A stretch of 64,000 nucleotides of DNA from REEB95 sp963785735 (lineage in GTDB: Bacteria > Pseudomonadota > Alphaproteobacteria > ATCC43930 > CGMCC-115725), in contig CAWAWJ010000001.1 in assembly GCA_963785735.1 (NCBI GenBank), forward strand, positions 992,001 to 1,056,000, written 5' to 3'. This document shows positions 51,976-59,332 of the stretch, piece by piece; position 1 is the first letter of the stretch; the number at the start of each line of letters is the position of its first letter. A model generated the notes under the pieces. It did no database searches. It saw only the letters and a program-made list of their open reading frames with translations, and was not told where the DNA came from. Position numbers and translations under genes: made by a program.

Positions 51976-52782
51976 ATGAAACTCAACGCCGCCCAGATCG
52001 CGGAATTCGAGGAACAAGGCTATCTGTTCCTGCCGAAGGTTTTTTCGGCCGAGGAAATGGCGCTCATCCATGAGGAGCTGCCCGGCATCTTCGCGCAAAA
52101 GCGCCCCGAGGTGATCCGCGAAAAGGGCTCCGCTTCGCCGCGCAGCGCCTTCTACGTCCAGACCTGGAACCCGGTGTTCGAGATATTGGCGCGCCATCCG
52201 CGCCTGGTCGAGCCGGGCGTGCGGCTCTTGGGCTCGGATCACCTCTACATGCATCAGTTCAAGATCAACGCCAAGGCGGCGTTCGACGGCGCGGTGTGGC
52301 AATGGCACCAGGACTACGCCACCTGGTTCAACGACGACGACATGCCAGCGCCGCGCGCCATGAACATCGCGCTCTTCATCGCCGAGGCGAACGAGTTCAA
52401 CGGCCCGCTCATGTTCATCCCGAAGAGCCACCGTTTGGGGCGGCTCCCGGCCGGGCACGACGTCACCACCACCAGCTATCCGCTCTGGACCTGCGACAAC
52501 GACACCATTTCGCGGCTCGTGGCCGAGGGCGGCATCGTCGCGCCGCAAGGCCCGCCGGGCTCGATCCTGCTGTTCCACGGCAATCTGGTCCACGCCTCGG
52601 GCTCCAACCTCACGCCCTGGTCGCGCTGGATTCTCTATCTCTCGCTCAACCGTTGCGACAACGCCATCAGGCGCCTGAAGCGCCCGACCTGGATCGCCAA
52701 TCACGATTTCACGCCGATTGACATGCTGGGCGACGATTGCCTTTCCGATTACGCGCGCCGCAAGCGCAGCGCGGCCGAGTAG
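51976..52782 (+). CDS. Phytanoyl-CoA dioxygenase family, EctD-like Fe(II)/2-oxoglutarate oxygenase
   Basis: 268-aa cupin-fold oxygenase. The iron ligands are His and Asp in WQWHQDYATW, with the third His in GNLVHASGSN; the 2-oxoglutarate Arg is in TPWSRWILYLSLNR. The stretch MNIALFIAEANEFNGPLMFIPKSH resembles ectoine hydroxylase, so a hydroxylation of a small amino-acid-like substrate is plausible. No ectABC genes are nearby. It lies between the aminotransferase and a SAF-domain oxidoreductase, 16 bases before the latter. Confidence 0.87.
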   Translation: MKLNAAQIAEFEEQGYLFLPKVFSAEEMALIHEELPGIFAQKRPEVIREKGSASPRSAFYVQTWNPVFEILARHPRLVEPGVRLLGSDHLYMHQFKINAKAAFDGAVWQWHQDYATWFNDDDMPAPRAMNIALFIAEANEFNGPLMFIPKSHRLGRLPAGHDVTTTSYPLWTCDNDTISRLVAEGGIVAPQGPPGSILLFHGNLVHASGSNLTPWSRWILYLSLNRCDNAIRRLKRPTWIANHDFTPIDMLGDDCLSDYARRKRSAAE

Positions 52783-52798
52783 GGCCCAGGGAACAAAA

Positions 52799-54166
52799 AT
52801 GAACCTCCACGCGCTGCTGCTGCAACGCGCCGAAGCGGGCAAGCCCTTGCGCGTCGGGCTGATCGGCGCCGGGAAATTCGGCGCCATGTTCCTCTCGCAA
52901 GCGCGGCGCATGCCCGGCATTCATATCCTGGGCATTGCTGATCTCGCGCCGCAACGCGCGCGCGACGCGCTCGCCCTGGTCGGCTGGCCCGGTGAATCCT
53001 ACGCCGCGAAATCGCTCGATGATGCTCTGTCCCGGGGCTCGACCTTCATCGGCGACGATGCGCAGGATCTCATCCGCCATCCCGCCCTCGATGTGGTGAT
53101 CGACGCCACCGGCAATCCGCCCGCCGGCATAACCCACGCCCGGGCCGCGATAGCCCAGGGCAAGCACATCGTCATGGTCAATGTCGAGGCCGACGCGCTC
53201 GCGGGTCCCCTCTTGGCGCGCGAGGCGCGGAAGGCGGGCGTCGTTTACAGCCTCGCCTATGGCGATCAGCCGGCGCTCATTGCCGAGCAGGTCGATTGGG
53301 CGCGCGCCTGCGGCTTCGAAGTGGTGGCCGCCGGCAAGGGCACCAAATATCTGCCCGAATACCACGCCTCCACGCCCGACACGGTCTGGCCCTATTACGG
53401 CCTTTCCGCGGATGTGGCGCGCATCGGCGGCATGAACCCGCAGATGTTCAACTCCTTCCTCGACGGCACCAAATCGGCGATCGAGATGGCGGCGGTGGCG
53501 AACGCCACCGGCCTGACGCCCGCGCCGGGCGGATTGGAATTTCCGCCTTGCGGCGTCGATGATTTGCCTTCGGTGCTCAAGCCCGCATCGAATGGCGGCA
53601 AGCTTCACCACAAAGGCCAGGTCGAGGTGGTGTCCTCGCTCCAGCGCGACGGCAAGCCCGTATCGCGCGATCTGCGCTGGGGCGTCTATGTCGTGTTCGA
53701 GGCGCCGTCCGATTACGTGCGGCGCTGCTTCGCCGAATACGGGCTCAAGACCGATGCCTCGGGCCGCTACGCCGCGCTCTACAAGCCCTATCATTTGATC
53801 GGGCTCGAGCTCGGCATTTCGGTGGCGAGCGTGGGCTTGCGCCACGAGCCGACCGGCTCGCCTTTATCCTTCCACGCCGACGCAATAGCGGTGGCGAAGC
53901 GCGACTTGAAACCGGGCGAAATGCTCGACGGCGAGGGGGGCTTTACCGTCTGGGGCCGCCTCATGCCCGCCTCCGATAGCCTCGCCTTGGGCGGGCTGCC
54001 GATCGGCCTCGCGCATCATGTGAAGCTCAAGCACGCGGTCAAGAAGGGCGCGGCCCTGCGCTGGGCCGATGTCGATGTGGACGAGGCTGGCGGGGCGGTG
54101 CGCGCGCGGCGCGACATGGAAGAAGCCTTCCGGCCGGCCGCGTCCAGCCGCCCGGCGGCGGAATAG
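52799..54166 (+). CDS. NAD(P)-dependent oxidoreductase with SAF domain
   Basis: 455-aa protein. The N-terminal Rossmann fold (GLIGAGKFGAMFLSQARR near residue 22) resembles homoserine dehydrogenase. A large middle domain carries KGTKYLPEYHAS and NPQMFNSFLDGTK. The C-terminal SAF domain begins about residue 360 (IAVAKRDLKPGEMLDGEGG). Such proteins occur in sugar-acid and amino acid catabolism, but the reaction is not known to me. The ATG at 52799 is placed by its 16-base gap after the dioxygenase gene; an upstream start overlapping it is less likely. Confidence 0.82.
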   Translation: MNLHALLLQRAEAGKPLRVGLIGAGKFGAMFLSQARRMPGIHILGIADLAPQRARDALALVGWPGESYAAKSLDDALSRGSTFIGDDAQDLIRHPALDVVIDATGNPPAGITHARAAIAQGKHIVMVNVEADALAGPLLAREARKAGVVYSLAYGDQPALIAEQVDWARACGFEVVAAGKGTKYLPEYHASTPDTVWPYYGLSADVARIGGMNPQMFNSFLDGTKSAIEMAAVANATGLTPAPGGLEFPPCGVDDLPSVLKPASNGGKLHHKGQVEVVSSLQRDGKPVSRDLRWGVYVVFEAPSDYVRRCFAEYGLKTDASGRYAALYKPYHLIGLELGISVASVGLRHEPTGSPLSFHADAIAVAKRDLKPGEMLDGEGGFTVWGRLMPASDSLALGGLPIGLAHHVKLKHAVKKGAALRWADVDVDEAGGAVRARRDMEEAFRPAASSRPAAE

Positions 54167-54175
54167 TTCCGCCCG

Positions 54176-54685
54176 ATGGCGCGGAAAGCCCGGCCGCAAG
54201 CGGCGTTGCCGCCGCCGCCTTCGATCGCAGAGGCGCGGAAGCGCCGCCGCCCCTTGCGCGACGTCAACAAAGAGGTCCACAAGCACATCACCCCGCTCGA
54301 CAAATTGGCGGTGTGGATCACCACCCGCGTCGGCACGATGGGATTTTTTCTCGCCATCCTTGCTTGGACCGTCCTCTGGCTCGGGTGGAATCTGCTCGCG
54401 CCGGAATCGCTCCAATTCGATCCGCCGACGGCCTTCGTGTTCTGGCTCTTCATCTCCAACGTGATCCAGCTTCTGCTGATGCCGCTCATCATGGTGGGGC
54501 AGAACGTCCTGGGCCGCCACGCTGAAACGCGGGCCGATCACGATCTCCAGGTGAATGTCCGGGCCGAGGAGGAGATCGAGGTTATCCTGCGCCATCTCGA
54601 ATATCAGAACGCCATCCTGCTCGCCATGATGGAAAAACTGGGCGTCAGGCTGGGAAAGTCCTTGCGCCGGACCAAGCCGCGATAG
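54176..54685 (+). CDS. DUF1003 domain-containing membrane protein
   Basis: 169-aa protein with a basic N-terminus and two membrane helices (GFFLAILAWTVLWLGWNLL and AFVFWLFISNVIQLLLMPL). A cytosolic helix follows with HAETRADHDLQVNVRAEEEIE, the DUF1003 signature. Function is unknown. The gene starts 9 bases after the SAF oxidoreductase stop, perhaps in the same transcript. Confidence 0.9.
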   Translation: MARKARPQAALPPPPSIAEARKRRRPLRDVNKEVHKHITPLDKLAVWITTRVGTMGFFLAILAWTVLWLGWNLLAPESLQFDPPTAFVFWLFISNVIQLLLMPLIMVGQNVLGRHAETRADHDLQVNVRAEEEIEVILRHLEYQNAILLAMMEKLGVRLGKSLRRTKPR

Positions 54686-54811
54686 GGCCCCGGCCGGGCC
54701 CGCGCTGAAGCCGCGCCATGGCTTAAATCGGGTTTAGACCCTCGCAGTAGCGTGACTTGAAGTGAGCCCGGCTTCGGTCTATCGCTGGCGCGTCCATTCA
54801 AGGAGAGCCTC

Positions 54812-55783
54812 ATGCTGGTCAGATCGAAACGCGGCTGGGAAATGCCCGAGCGCCAAGCCACCCCCGAATCGCTGTTCCTGCGGCGGCGCGAGCTGGTGAG
54901 GGCCATGGGCCTGGGCGCGATCTTGGCCGCGGCTCCGGCGCTCTCCTCGCGCGCTTTCGCCGCCGATCCGCCGCCGGCCGATCCGTCGGCTGGGCTTTAT
55001 CCGGTCAAGCGCAATCCCAAATACACGCTCGACCGGCCGATCACCGACGAGAAGCTTTCGACCACCTATAACAACTTCTACGAATACACCACCGACAAGG
55101 ACGTCTACCAATATTCCGACAAGCTGAAAGTCAGGCCCTGGACCGTGACCATCGACGGCATGGTGGAAAAACCGATCACCATCGACATCGACGATCTCCT
55201 GAAAAAGATGCCCTTGGAGGAGCGGCTCTACCGTCACCGCTGCGTCGAGGCCTGGTCGATGGCGGTGCCGTGGAGCGGCTTTCCCTTGAAATCCCTGGTC
55301 GCCATGGCCAAGCCCGCGAGCGGCGCGAAATATCTGCGCATGGAAACCTTCATGGATCCGAAGATGGCGCCGGGCCAGAACATGTTCATGTATCCCTGGC
55401 CTTATGTCGAAGGCGTGACCATGGAAGAGGCCAATAACGAATTGGCATTCCTGGTCACCGGCATGTACGGCCATCCGGTGCCGAAGCAGGACGGCGCACC
55501 GCTGCGCCTGGCGCTGCCGTGGAAATACGGCTTTAAATCGGTCAAGTCGATCGTCAAGTTCAGCTTCACCGACAAGCGTCCGGTGACGTTCTGGGAAGAC
55601 CTGCAATCGAGCGAGTACGGCTTCTGGGCCAACGTCAATCCCGACGTGCCGCATCCGCGCTGGAGCCAGGCGACCGAGCGCGTGCTCGGCGACGGCCGCG
55701 TGCCGACGCAGATCTGGAACGGCTATGGCGAGTATGTCGCCCATCTCTATGACGGGCTGAAGAGCGAACGCTTGTTCGCGTGA
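54812..55783 (+). CDS. msrP: Protein-methionine-sulfoxide reductase catalytic subunit MsrP
   Basis: Periplasmic molybdopterin enzyme that repairs oxidised methionines. The N-terminus is a Tat signal (RRRELVRAMGLGAILAAAPA, ending RAFA). The molybdenum-ligating Cys is in HRCVEAWSMAVPWSGFPL. 323 aa is normal. The haem-membrane partner MsrQ usually follows, but here the next plus-strand gene is a lipoprotein some 500 bases on. It depends on the molybdenum cofactor made by the moa/moe genes of this window. The ATG has AAGGAGAG upstream. Confidence 0.95.
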   Translation: MLVRSKRGWEMPERQATPESLFLRRRELVRAMGLGAILAAAPALSSRAFAADPPPADPSAGLYPVKRNPKYTLDRPITDEKLSTTYNNFYEYTTDKDVYQYSDKLKVRPWTVTIDGMVEKPITIDIDDLLKKMPLEERLYRHRCVEAWSMAVPWSGFPLKSLVAMAKPASGAKYLRMETFMDPKMAPGQNMFMYPWPYVEGVTMEEANNELAFLVTGMYGHPVPKQDGAPLRLALPWKYGFKSVKSIVKFSFTDKRPVTFWEDLQSSEYGFWANVNPDVPHPRWSQATERVLGDGRVPTQIWNGYGEYVAHLYDGLKSERLFA

Positions 55784-55807
55784 GGGAGTCCGGCGGCGCA
55801 GGCCGCC

Positions 55808-55837
55808 AAAAGAAGAATGGGGCGCGTTCTGCGCCCC
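55808..55837 (-). terminator. Terminator for the 25-aa ORF (minus strand)
   Basis: A 7-bp stem GGGGCGC / GCGCCCC with a 5-base loop (55819-55837). Read on the minus strand it is followed by ATTCTTCTTTT. It starts 10 bases after the small ORF stop and also lies beyond the msrP stop, where a second hairpin GGCGGC-GCAG-GCCGCC (55791-55806) is present. Confidence 0.65.
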
Positions 55838-55847
55838 GTCTCCAGGA

Positions 55848-55925
55848 TCAGATGACGTTGAACAGGTAGAGCAGGATCGCTACCGGGACAGGAATCCTCA
55901 GTAGCCAGAGGAAAAGCGAAATCAC
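55848..55925 (-). CDS. 25-residue hydrophobic small protein
   Basis: GTG start with a perfect GGAGGT Shine-Dalgarno 5-6 bases upstream and a TGA stop. The peptide is one membrane helix: it opens with Met-Ile-Ser-Leu, has FLWLLRIPVPVAI in the middle and ends LFNVI. The only charged residue is Arg at position 10, followed by two prolines. I know no family. It is convergent with msrP, which is too far away for an overlap. Its own ribosome binding site and terminator argue that it is expressed. Confidence 0.6.
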   Translation of the reverse strand: MISLFLWLLRIPVPVAILLYLFNVI

Positions 55926-56281
55926 GGTATACCTCCGTTGTTGTTCGCCGGGAGAAACGCCCCCGGCGTTTGGCGCCGCTGGGCGCAAGGCCGGCAAGAT
56001 TCCTGACCGGCGTTGCGCGGATAGCCTTCGGTTCCGGCGCGATTCTCGCTGAGAACACCCCGATTCGCGATTTTTGCCCGTTTTGGCGGGTTTTGGGCCC
56101 CCGGTCCATAAAGCCAGTGGCCGAAATTAACGATTTGCCGTTTGTACCTATGTTCTTGTTCTAAAATAGTAAATTTATACCTGAGGGTATTGTTATAACC
56201 CATTGTCCTAAATAAGACTCTTGCGTTTTGAAAAAGCCCAACTCTATACTCCGCCCATCTACCCGGGTCAGGAGGGGAGTC
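55926..56281. other. Intergenic region with an AT-rich island
   Basis: 356 bases without a convincing gene. The left half, next to the 25-aa ORF, is GC-rich. From about 56100 to 56230 the sequence turns AT-rich. It contains a small inverted repeat ATACC-TGAG-GGTAT (56171-56184) and a GGGT...ACCC pair just after. This island should hold promoters for the small ORF (leftward) and the lipoprotein (rightward; TTGCGT at 56221, 18-base gap, TATACT at 56245). Confidence 0.5.
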
Positions 56282-56518
56282 ATGAATCGTATTGCCGTTT
56301 TGTGTGTTGCCGGTGGATTTCTGTTGGCCGCTTGCGGCTCGACACCGGGAGACCGCGCCATCACCGGCGGGGGCATCGGCATGGGCATTGGCGCGCTGGC
56401 GGGGCTGCCTTTCGGCTTCCCGGTCACCGGCGCGCTGTTCGGCGGCGCGCTCGGCGCCACCGCGGGCGCCTTGAGCGATCCCTCGCAGATCTATCTCGGT
56501 AAGCCGGTCTGGCGTTAG
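56282..56518 (+). CDS. Small glycine-zipper lipoprotein, 78 aa
   Basis: The signal peptide MNRIAVLCVAGGFLLAAC has a lipobox LAAC. The mature part is a glycine zipper (GGGIGMGIGALAGLPFGFPV, GGALGATAGAL) like OmpA-associated or entericidin-like small lipoproteins, and ends IYLGKPVWR. The ATG has AGGAGGGG upstream. It is transcribed rightward toward the HprK-related gene and ends 28 bases before it, with a terminator that lies inside that gene. Confidence 0.75.
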   Translation: MNRIAVLCVAGGFLLAACGSTPGDRAITGGGIGMGIGALAGLPFGFPVTGALFGGALGATAGALSDPSQIYLGKPVWR

Positions 56519-56546
56519 CCGGATCATCGCGTTACCCATCTTCGTT

Positions 56547-57413
56547 TCAAGCGGCGGCGAGCGCGTTCATGGCGCTCGCCGCTTCGTTTAGGTCGCCATA
56601 GGTGAAGCGGTAACAGCCGCTCTTGGCGAAGATTCCGGCCAGGAGCTCGAAACCCGCTTCGCCGTGCAGGCTGTAATTCATCGAATTATGCGCGATCTCG
56701 ACGAGCCCCGCCGGCCGCGAGAAATTATCGAGCCGCGCCGGCGCGTCCTGGCGCCATTGCGGGAAGACGATCCAGCCGGGAGGCGCGGATTCGTCGATGC
56801 GCGCCAGGCTCGCCTCGGGCGCGCGCATCAAGGCGACCGTGCCCTTGACCGTGTCATGCGCCGGCGCGCTGAATACGGCGCTGGGCGCGAAGCGGCGTAT
56901 CAAATCGATCGACTGATTCTTGAGATTGACCGGCCGGGCGAGCGGCACCACCTTGCCGTCATGGCGCCGGATGAGCGCGAGCTCGTCCGACAACAGCCGC
57001 CAGCCGCGATGGATCAAGCCGGCGGTGAGCGTGCTCTTGCCCGCGCCCGGCGCGCCCGGCAGGATCGCGACCCGGCCGTTCTTCTCCACCGCCGCGGCGT
57101 GGACGATGAGATAATTATGCGCCAGCCCGGCGATGGCGTAGTTCAATCCCCACTCGACCAGGGGCAGCGCCTGGTCCACCGGCAGCGGCTTGAAGTGCTC
57201 CTGGCCGTCGATTAGGAACCGCGCCTGGGGCCGGAGATGGCGGCGCATTCCCTTGCCCGGCAGAAGCTGGACGTGGAAATCGGCGAAGTCGGATCGGGGC
57301 GCGAAGAAATTGGCCGGATAAAGGCGGCGCAGTTCCTCCACCACCTTGTCGAAGGGCGTGGTGAGGGCGGCGGTGAAGGGGCCGAGGCGGAGAAATACCG
57401 TCTGTTCGCGCAT
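56547..57413 (-). CDS. HprK-related kinase A
   Basis: 288-aa P-loop kinase related to HPr kinase. Walker A is GAPGAGKST (120-128), and LLSDELALI (141-149) is the HprK-like Walker B. The N-terminal domain lacks the HPr kinase regulator fold. Members are paired with a PqqD-like protein in the HPr-rel-A gene neighbourhoods of proteobacteria, where the substrate is not known. Related lasso-peptide kinases phosphorylate peptide substrates. It follows the PqqD-like gene by 3 bases and closes this operon. Confidence 0.85.
   Translation of the reverse strand: MREQTVFLRLGPFTAALTTPFDKVVEELRRLYPANFFAPRSDFADFHVQLLPGKGMRRHLRPQARFLIDGQEHFKPLPVDQALPLVEWGLNYAIAGLAHNYLIVHAAAVEKNGRVAILPGAPGAGKSTLTAGLIHRGWRLLSDELALIRRHDGKVVPLARPVNLKNQSIDLIRRFAPSAVFSAPAHDTVKGTVALMRAPEASLARIDESAPPGWIVFPQWRQDAPARLDNFSRPAGLVEIAHNSMNYSLHGEAGFELLAGIFAKSGCYRFTYGDLNEAASAMNALAAA
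56554..56590 (+). terminator. Terminator for the small lipoprotein, inside the 3' end of the HprK-related gene
   Basis: A perfect 11-bp stem GCGGCGAGCGC / GCGCTCGCCGC with a 7-base loop (56554-56582) is followed by TTCGTTT on the plus strand. The same bases encode the Ala-rich C-terminus of the convergent kinase gene. The lipoprotein stop is 36 bases upstream. Confidence 0.7.
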
Positions 57414-57416
57414 GGC

Positions 57417-57731
57417 TCAGGCCGCCCGCTCGATGAGATCGAGGCGGCGCAACAGATCGAGCGTGCGCGCGATCGCGTCTCCCGGCGCTTTCCCGGAGGT
57501 GAGCTCGACACCGGTTTCGGCCGCGCGCGCCACGTCCGTTTCGCTCGCCGGGCTCCGGCTCAAAAATCCAAAAACCCAAGCCGCGAAATCGGCCAGATGA
57601 TGGGTGTCGCCGCTGCGCCCGTTATAGATCACGGCCTCGTCCTCCCACAGCCGCCAGCGCGCCTCGCCCGCTACGCGCCAAACCGCGTCCGCGTCGCCAT
57701 GGGATTGCGGGCAAGTTCCGGGCGCGGTCAT
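57417..57731 (-). CDS. PqqD-family protein of the HPr-rel-A system
   Basis: 104-aa protein with the PqqD fold pattern: VWRVAGEARWRLWEDEAVIYN, then DTHHLADFAAWVFGFL and a helical end. PqqD-like domains bind leader peptides and present them to a modifying enzyme (RRE). Next to a kinase it would deliver a substrate protein or peptide for phosphorylation; this is inference. The ATG overlaps the stop of the upstream exported-protein gene (ATGA). Confidence 0.82.
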   Translation of the reverse strand: MTAPGTCPQSHGDADAVWRVAGEARWRLWEDEAVIYNGRSGDTHHLADFAAWVFGFLSRSPASETDVARAAETGVELTSGKAPGDAIARTLDLLRRLDLIERAA

Positions 57732-58348
57732 GTGTTGATGTTGTAGATCGAGAGCTGGGAGGTCACGGCGTCGAGCAGGCCTTGCGCCTGGGTCTGGCTC
57801 GTGGGGGTTTGGGACCAGACCGACGCGATCAGGGTCTGCACCTGCGACGAGGTCTTGGGATAATTATTGGGCGAGAAGCAGGAGGCGTTGAGGGCGCTGG
57901 CGGCGCACTGGGCGCCGAACTGGCTCGCATTGAGGGTGACGGTGGAGCCGCCGATCTTGCAGCTCACGGTGAGCGAGCCTTCGAGCGCGGCCAGCAGCGA
58001 TTGCGTGCCGCAGGTCCAGGTGGCGTTGACCGGGCCCGGGCAGGCCGAAGTGAAAAGCATCGAGGGCGAATAGCCGGTGCGCGACCAGAGCTGGTTGGTG
58101 CCGGCGAGCTGCACCCAGGTACCGGGCGTCATGCCGCAATTCGTGCCCGCGGGCAGGGGGTGCGAGAGATTGCCGGAAAGCGCGTTCGAAACCGAGCATT
58201 CGCCCATGGCCAGAGCGGGCTTGCTGGCGAGCGTCACGGCGATGGGAATGCCGCCCAGGATCAGGCGCCGCCCCGGCAGGGCCAGGGTCTCGCGCTTGGC
58301 GCTATCCCGCCCGTTCCCCCCGTTCGGTTTAGCCCGGTTCTCTTCCAT
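57728..58348 (-). CDS. Exported seven-cysteine protein of the HPr-rel-A operon, 206 aa
   Basis: A polar N-terminus of about 25 residues is followed by a twin-arginine-like signal (PGRRLILGGIPIAVTLASKP, ending ALA-MGEC). The mature part has seven cysteines (51, 71, 103, 113, 130, 148, 157), with a CGMTPGTW motif, SACPGPVNATWTCGTQ and a Ser/Thr/Gln-rich C-terminus. I do not recognise the family. Being first in an operon with a PqqD-like protein and a kinase makes it the candidate substrate. The start at 58348 follows GAGGAG closely; a TTG start 14 codons earlier is possible. Confidence 0.7.
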   Translation of the reverse strand: MEENRAKPNGGNGRDSAKRETLALPGRRLILGGIPIAVTLASKPALAMGECSVSNALSGNLSHPLPAGTNCGMTPGTWVQLAGTNQLWSRTGYSPSMLFTSACPGPVNATWTCGTQSLLAALEGSLTVSCKIGGSTVTLNASQFGAQCAASALNASCFSPNNYPKTSSQVQTLIASVWSQTPTSQTQAQGLLDAVTSQLSIYNINT

Positions 58349-58470
58349 CGCTCCTCGTCCGCGCGGTTTTTCGTTAAGCCGCTGGGGCAAAAGCGATTAA
58401 ATCCGAAACCCAATAAAGGACCGTAAAGCAAATTCGGCATTTGGTAATAATTGTTGAGAGAAAGGATAGG

Positions 58471-58492
58471 ATGCTTAAGCGCGCTTAAGCAT
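58471..58492. repeat. Perfect 22-nt palindrome upstream of the HPr-rel-A operon
   Basis: Half-site ATGCTTAAGCG is repeated exactly inverted with no spacer. It is 123 bases upstream of the exported-protein start and 31 bases after the stop of the next minus-strand gene. A second perfect palindrome, GTCCCGCGGGAC (58504-58515), is close by. Either is a candidate operator; the larger could also form a loopless RNA cruciform, but no terminator T-run is present. Confidence 0.75.
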
Positions 58493-58522
58493 AAAGGCGC
58501 CCGGTCCCGCGGGACGGATTTC

Positions 58523-58960
58523 CTAGAGCGGACGGATGCGGTTGCGCCGCGCCTTCATCGGGTCGAAGAGCACGACATTGCCGCCATAGCGGGGTGACGC
58601 GGCGGCTTCGCGCAACGGCACAACCCGGTTTTCTGGCCGGCTTTTGGGACGGTTTTCCAGCCGGGGCGCGGGGCGCGCGGGCCTGCTCTCATTGGCGGCT
58701 TCCAGCGCGCGGTCGGCGCGCCGCGCCTTGATGCGGACGGCGCGGTAATAGCGGTAATCGGGATCGGTTTCCTCCGCCTGGCGCACCCATTGGACGATGG
58801 CGAATAATCCCAAGAAAGCCGCGATCAATCCCGCCCCGCCCAGGCCAAGCGCCACCGGCCGGGCGGCATAGGACAGCGCCATGAAGGTGGCCACGCCGGC
58901 CGAGATCACGGCGATCGAACACACCGTCATGGCGAGGGTGGCGGGCCAGCGATCGTGCAT
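58523..58960 (-). CDS. Uncharacterised two-helix membrane protein, 145 aa
   Basis: Two N-terminal membrane helices (LAMTVCSIAVISAGVATFMA and LGGAGLIAAFLGLFAIVQW) are followed by a basic, proline-rich cytosolic tail (RPARPAPRLENRPKSRPEN, ending MKARRNRIRPL). I know no family. The composition after residue 90 is low complexity. A 30-base segment over codons 9-18 recurs, with two changes, at 59812-59841. The gene is upstream of the HPr-rel-A operon, separated by the palindromes. Confidence 0.55.
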   Translation of the reverse strand: MHDRWPATLAMTVCSIAVISAGVATFMALSYAARPVALGLGGAGLIAAFLGLFAIVQWVRQAEETDPDYRYYRAVRIKARRADRALEAANESRPARPAPRLENRPKSRPENRVVPLREAAASPRYGGNVVLFDPMKARRNRIRPL

Positions 58961-59332
58961 AGGTTGATTTCCCGGGCGGCAGAACGGAAAAATTAATCTT
59001 CGTTAACCGTAATCGCCCGGCGGGGGCGCTGTCGAGTGCCGGTGTTTTTTACAGGTGTCGGATTCCCCGCGGGAAGCCCCGCCGGTTCCGCGCCGCGACA
59101 TGCACCGGATCCATGCCGGTCCTCACGATTGCGGGCGCGGCCGAGGTCGAGGCGAGAAACCTGATGGGGGCTCCTGGCGGCCAGACGCCCGTCCATCCCG
59201 GTTTTGGGCGTCCGCGTCCTCGCCGCCGTTCTTGGTCTCGATTTAACTTATATGCTTGACCCGGATTGCAACCCAACCATCCGATGGGGATCGGCCGGCG
59301 CTAAAACAACCGGCGGAGGGAAAGGTGCCCTT
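58961..59332. other. Intergenic region with a 23-bp repeat copy
   Basis: 372 bases between divergent genes. I see no convincing gene; short open frames on both strands have no ribosome binding site. It contains the left copy (59218-59240) of a 23-bp direct repeat that flanks the DUF4118 gene. The stretch 59241-59260 is AT-rich (ATTTAACTTATATGCTTGAC) and is the likely promoter area of the DUF4118 gene. Confidence 0.5.
59218..59240 (+). repeat. Left copy of 23-bp direct repeat flanking the DUF4118 gene
   Basis: Starts CCTCGCCGCCGTTC and ends TTGGTCTCG; identical to 59760-59782. The two copies are 542 bases apart and enclose the DUF4118 gene (59333-59743). Such flanking repeats can be scars of duplication or insertion. 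Confidence 0.8.

Noticed and set aside
55922..56539. A 205-codon minus-strand open frame across the AT-rich island
   Set aside because: It overlaps the lipoprotein gene and spans the promoter area; composition is erratic and there is no ribosome binding site.
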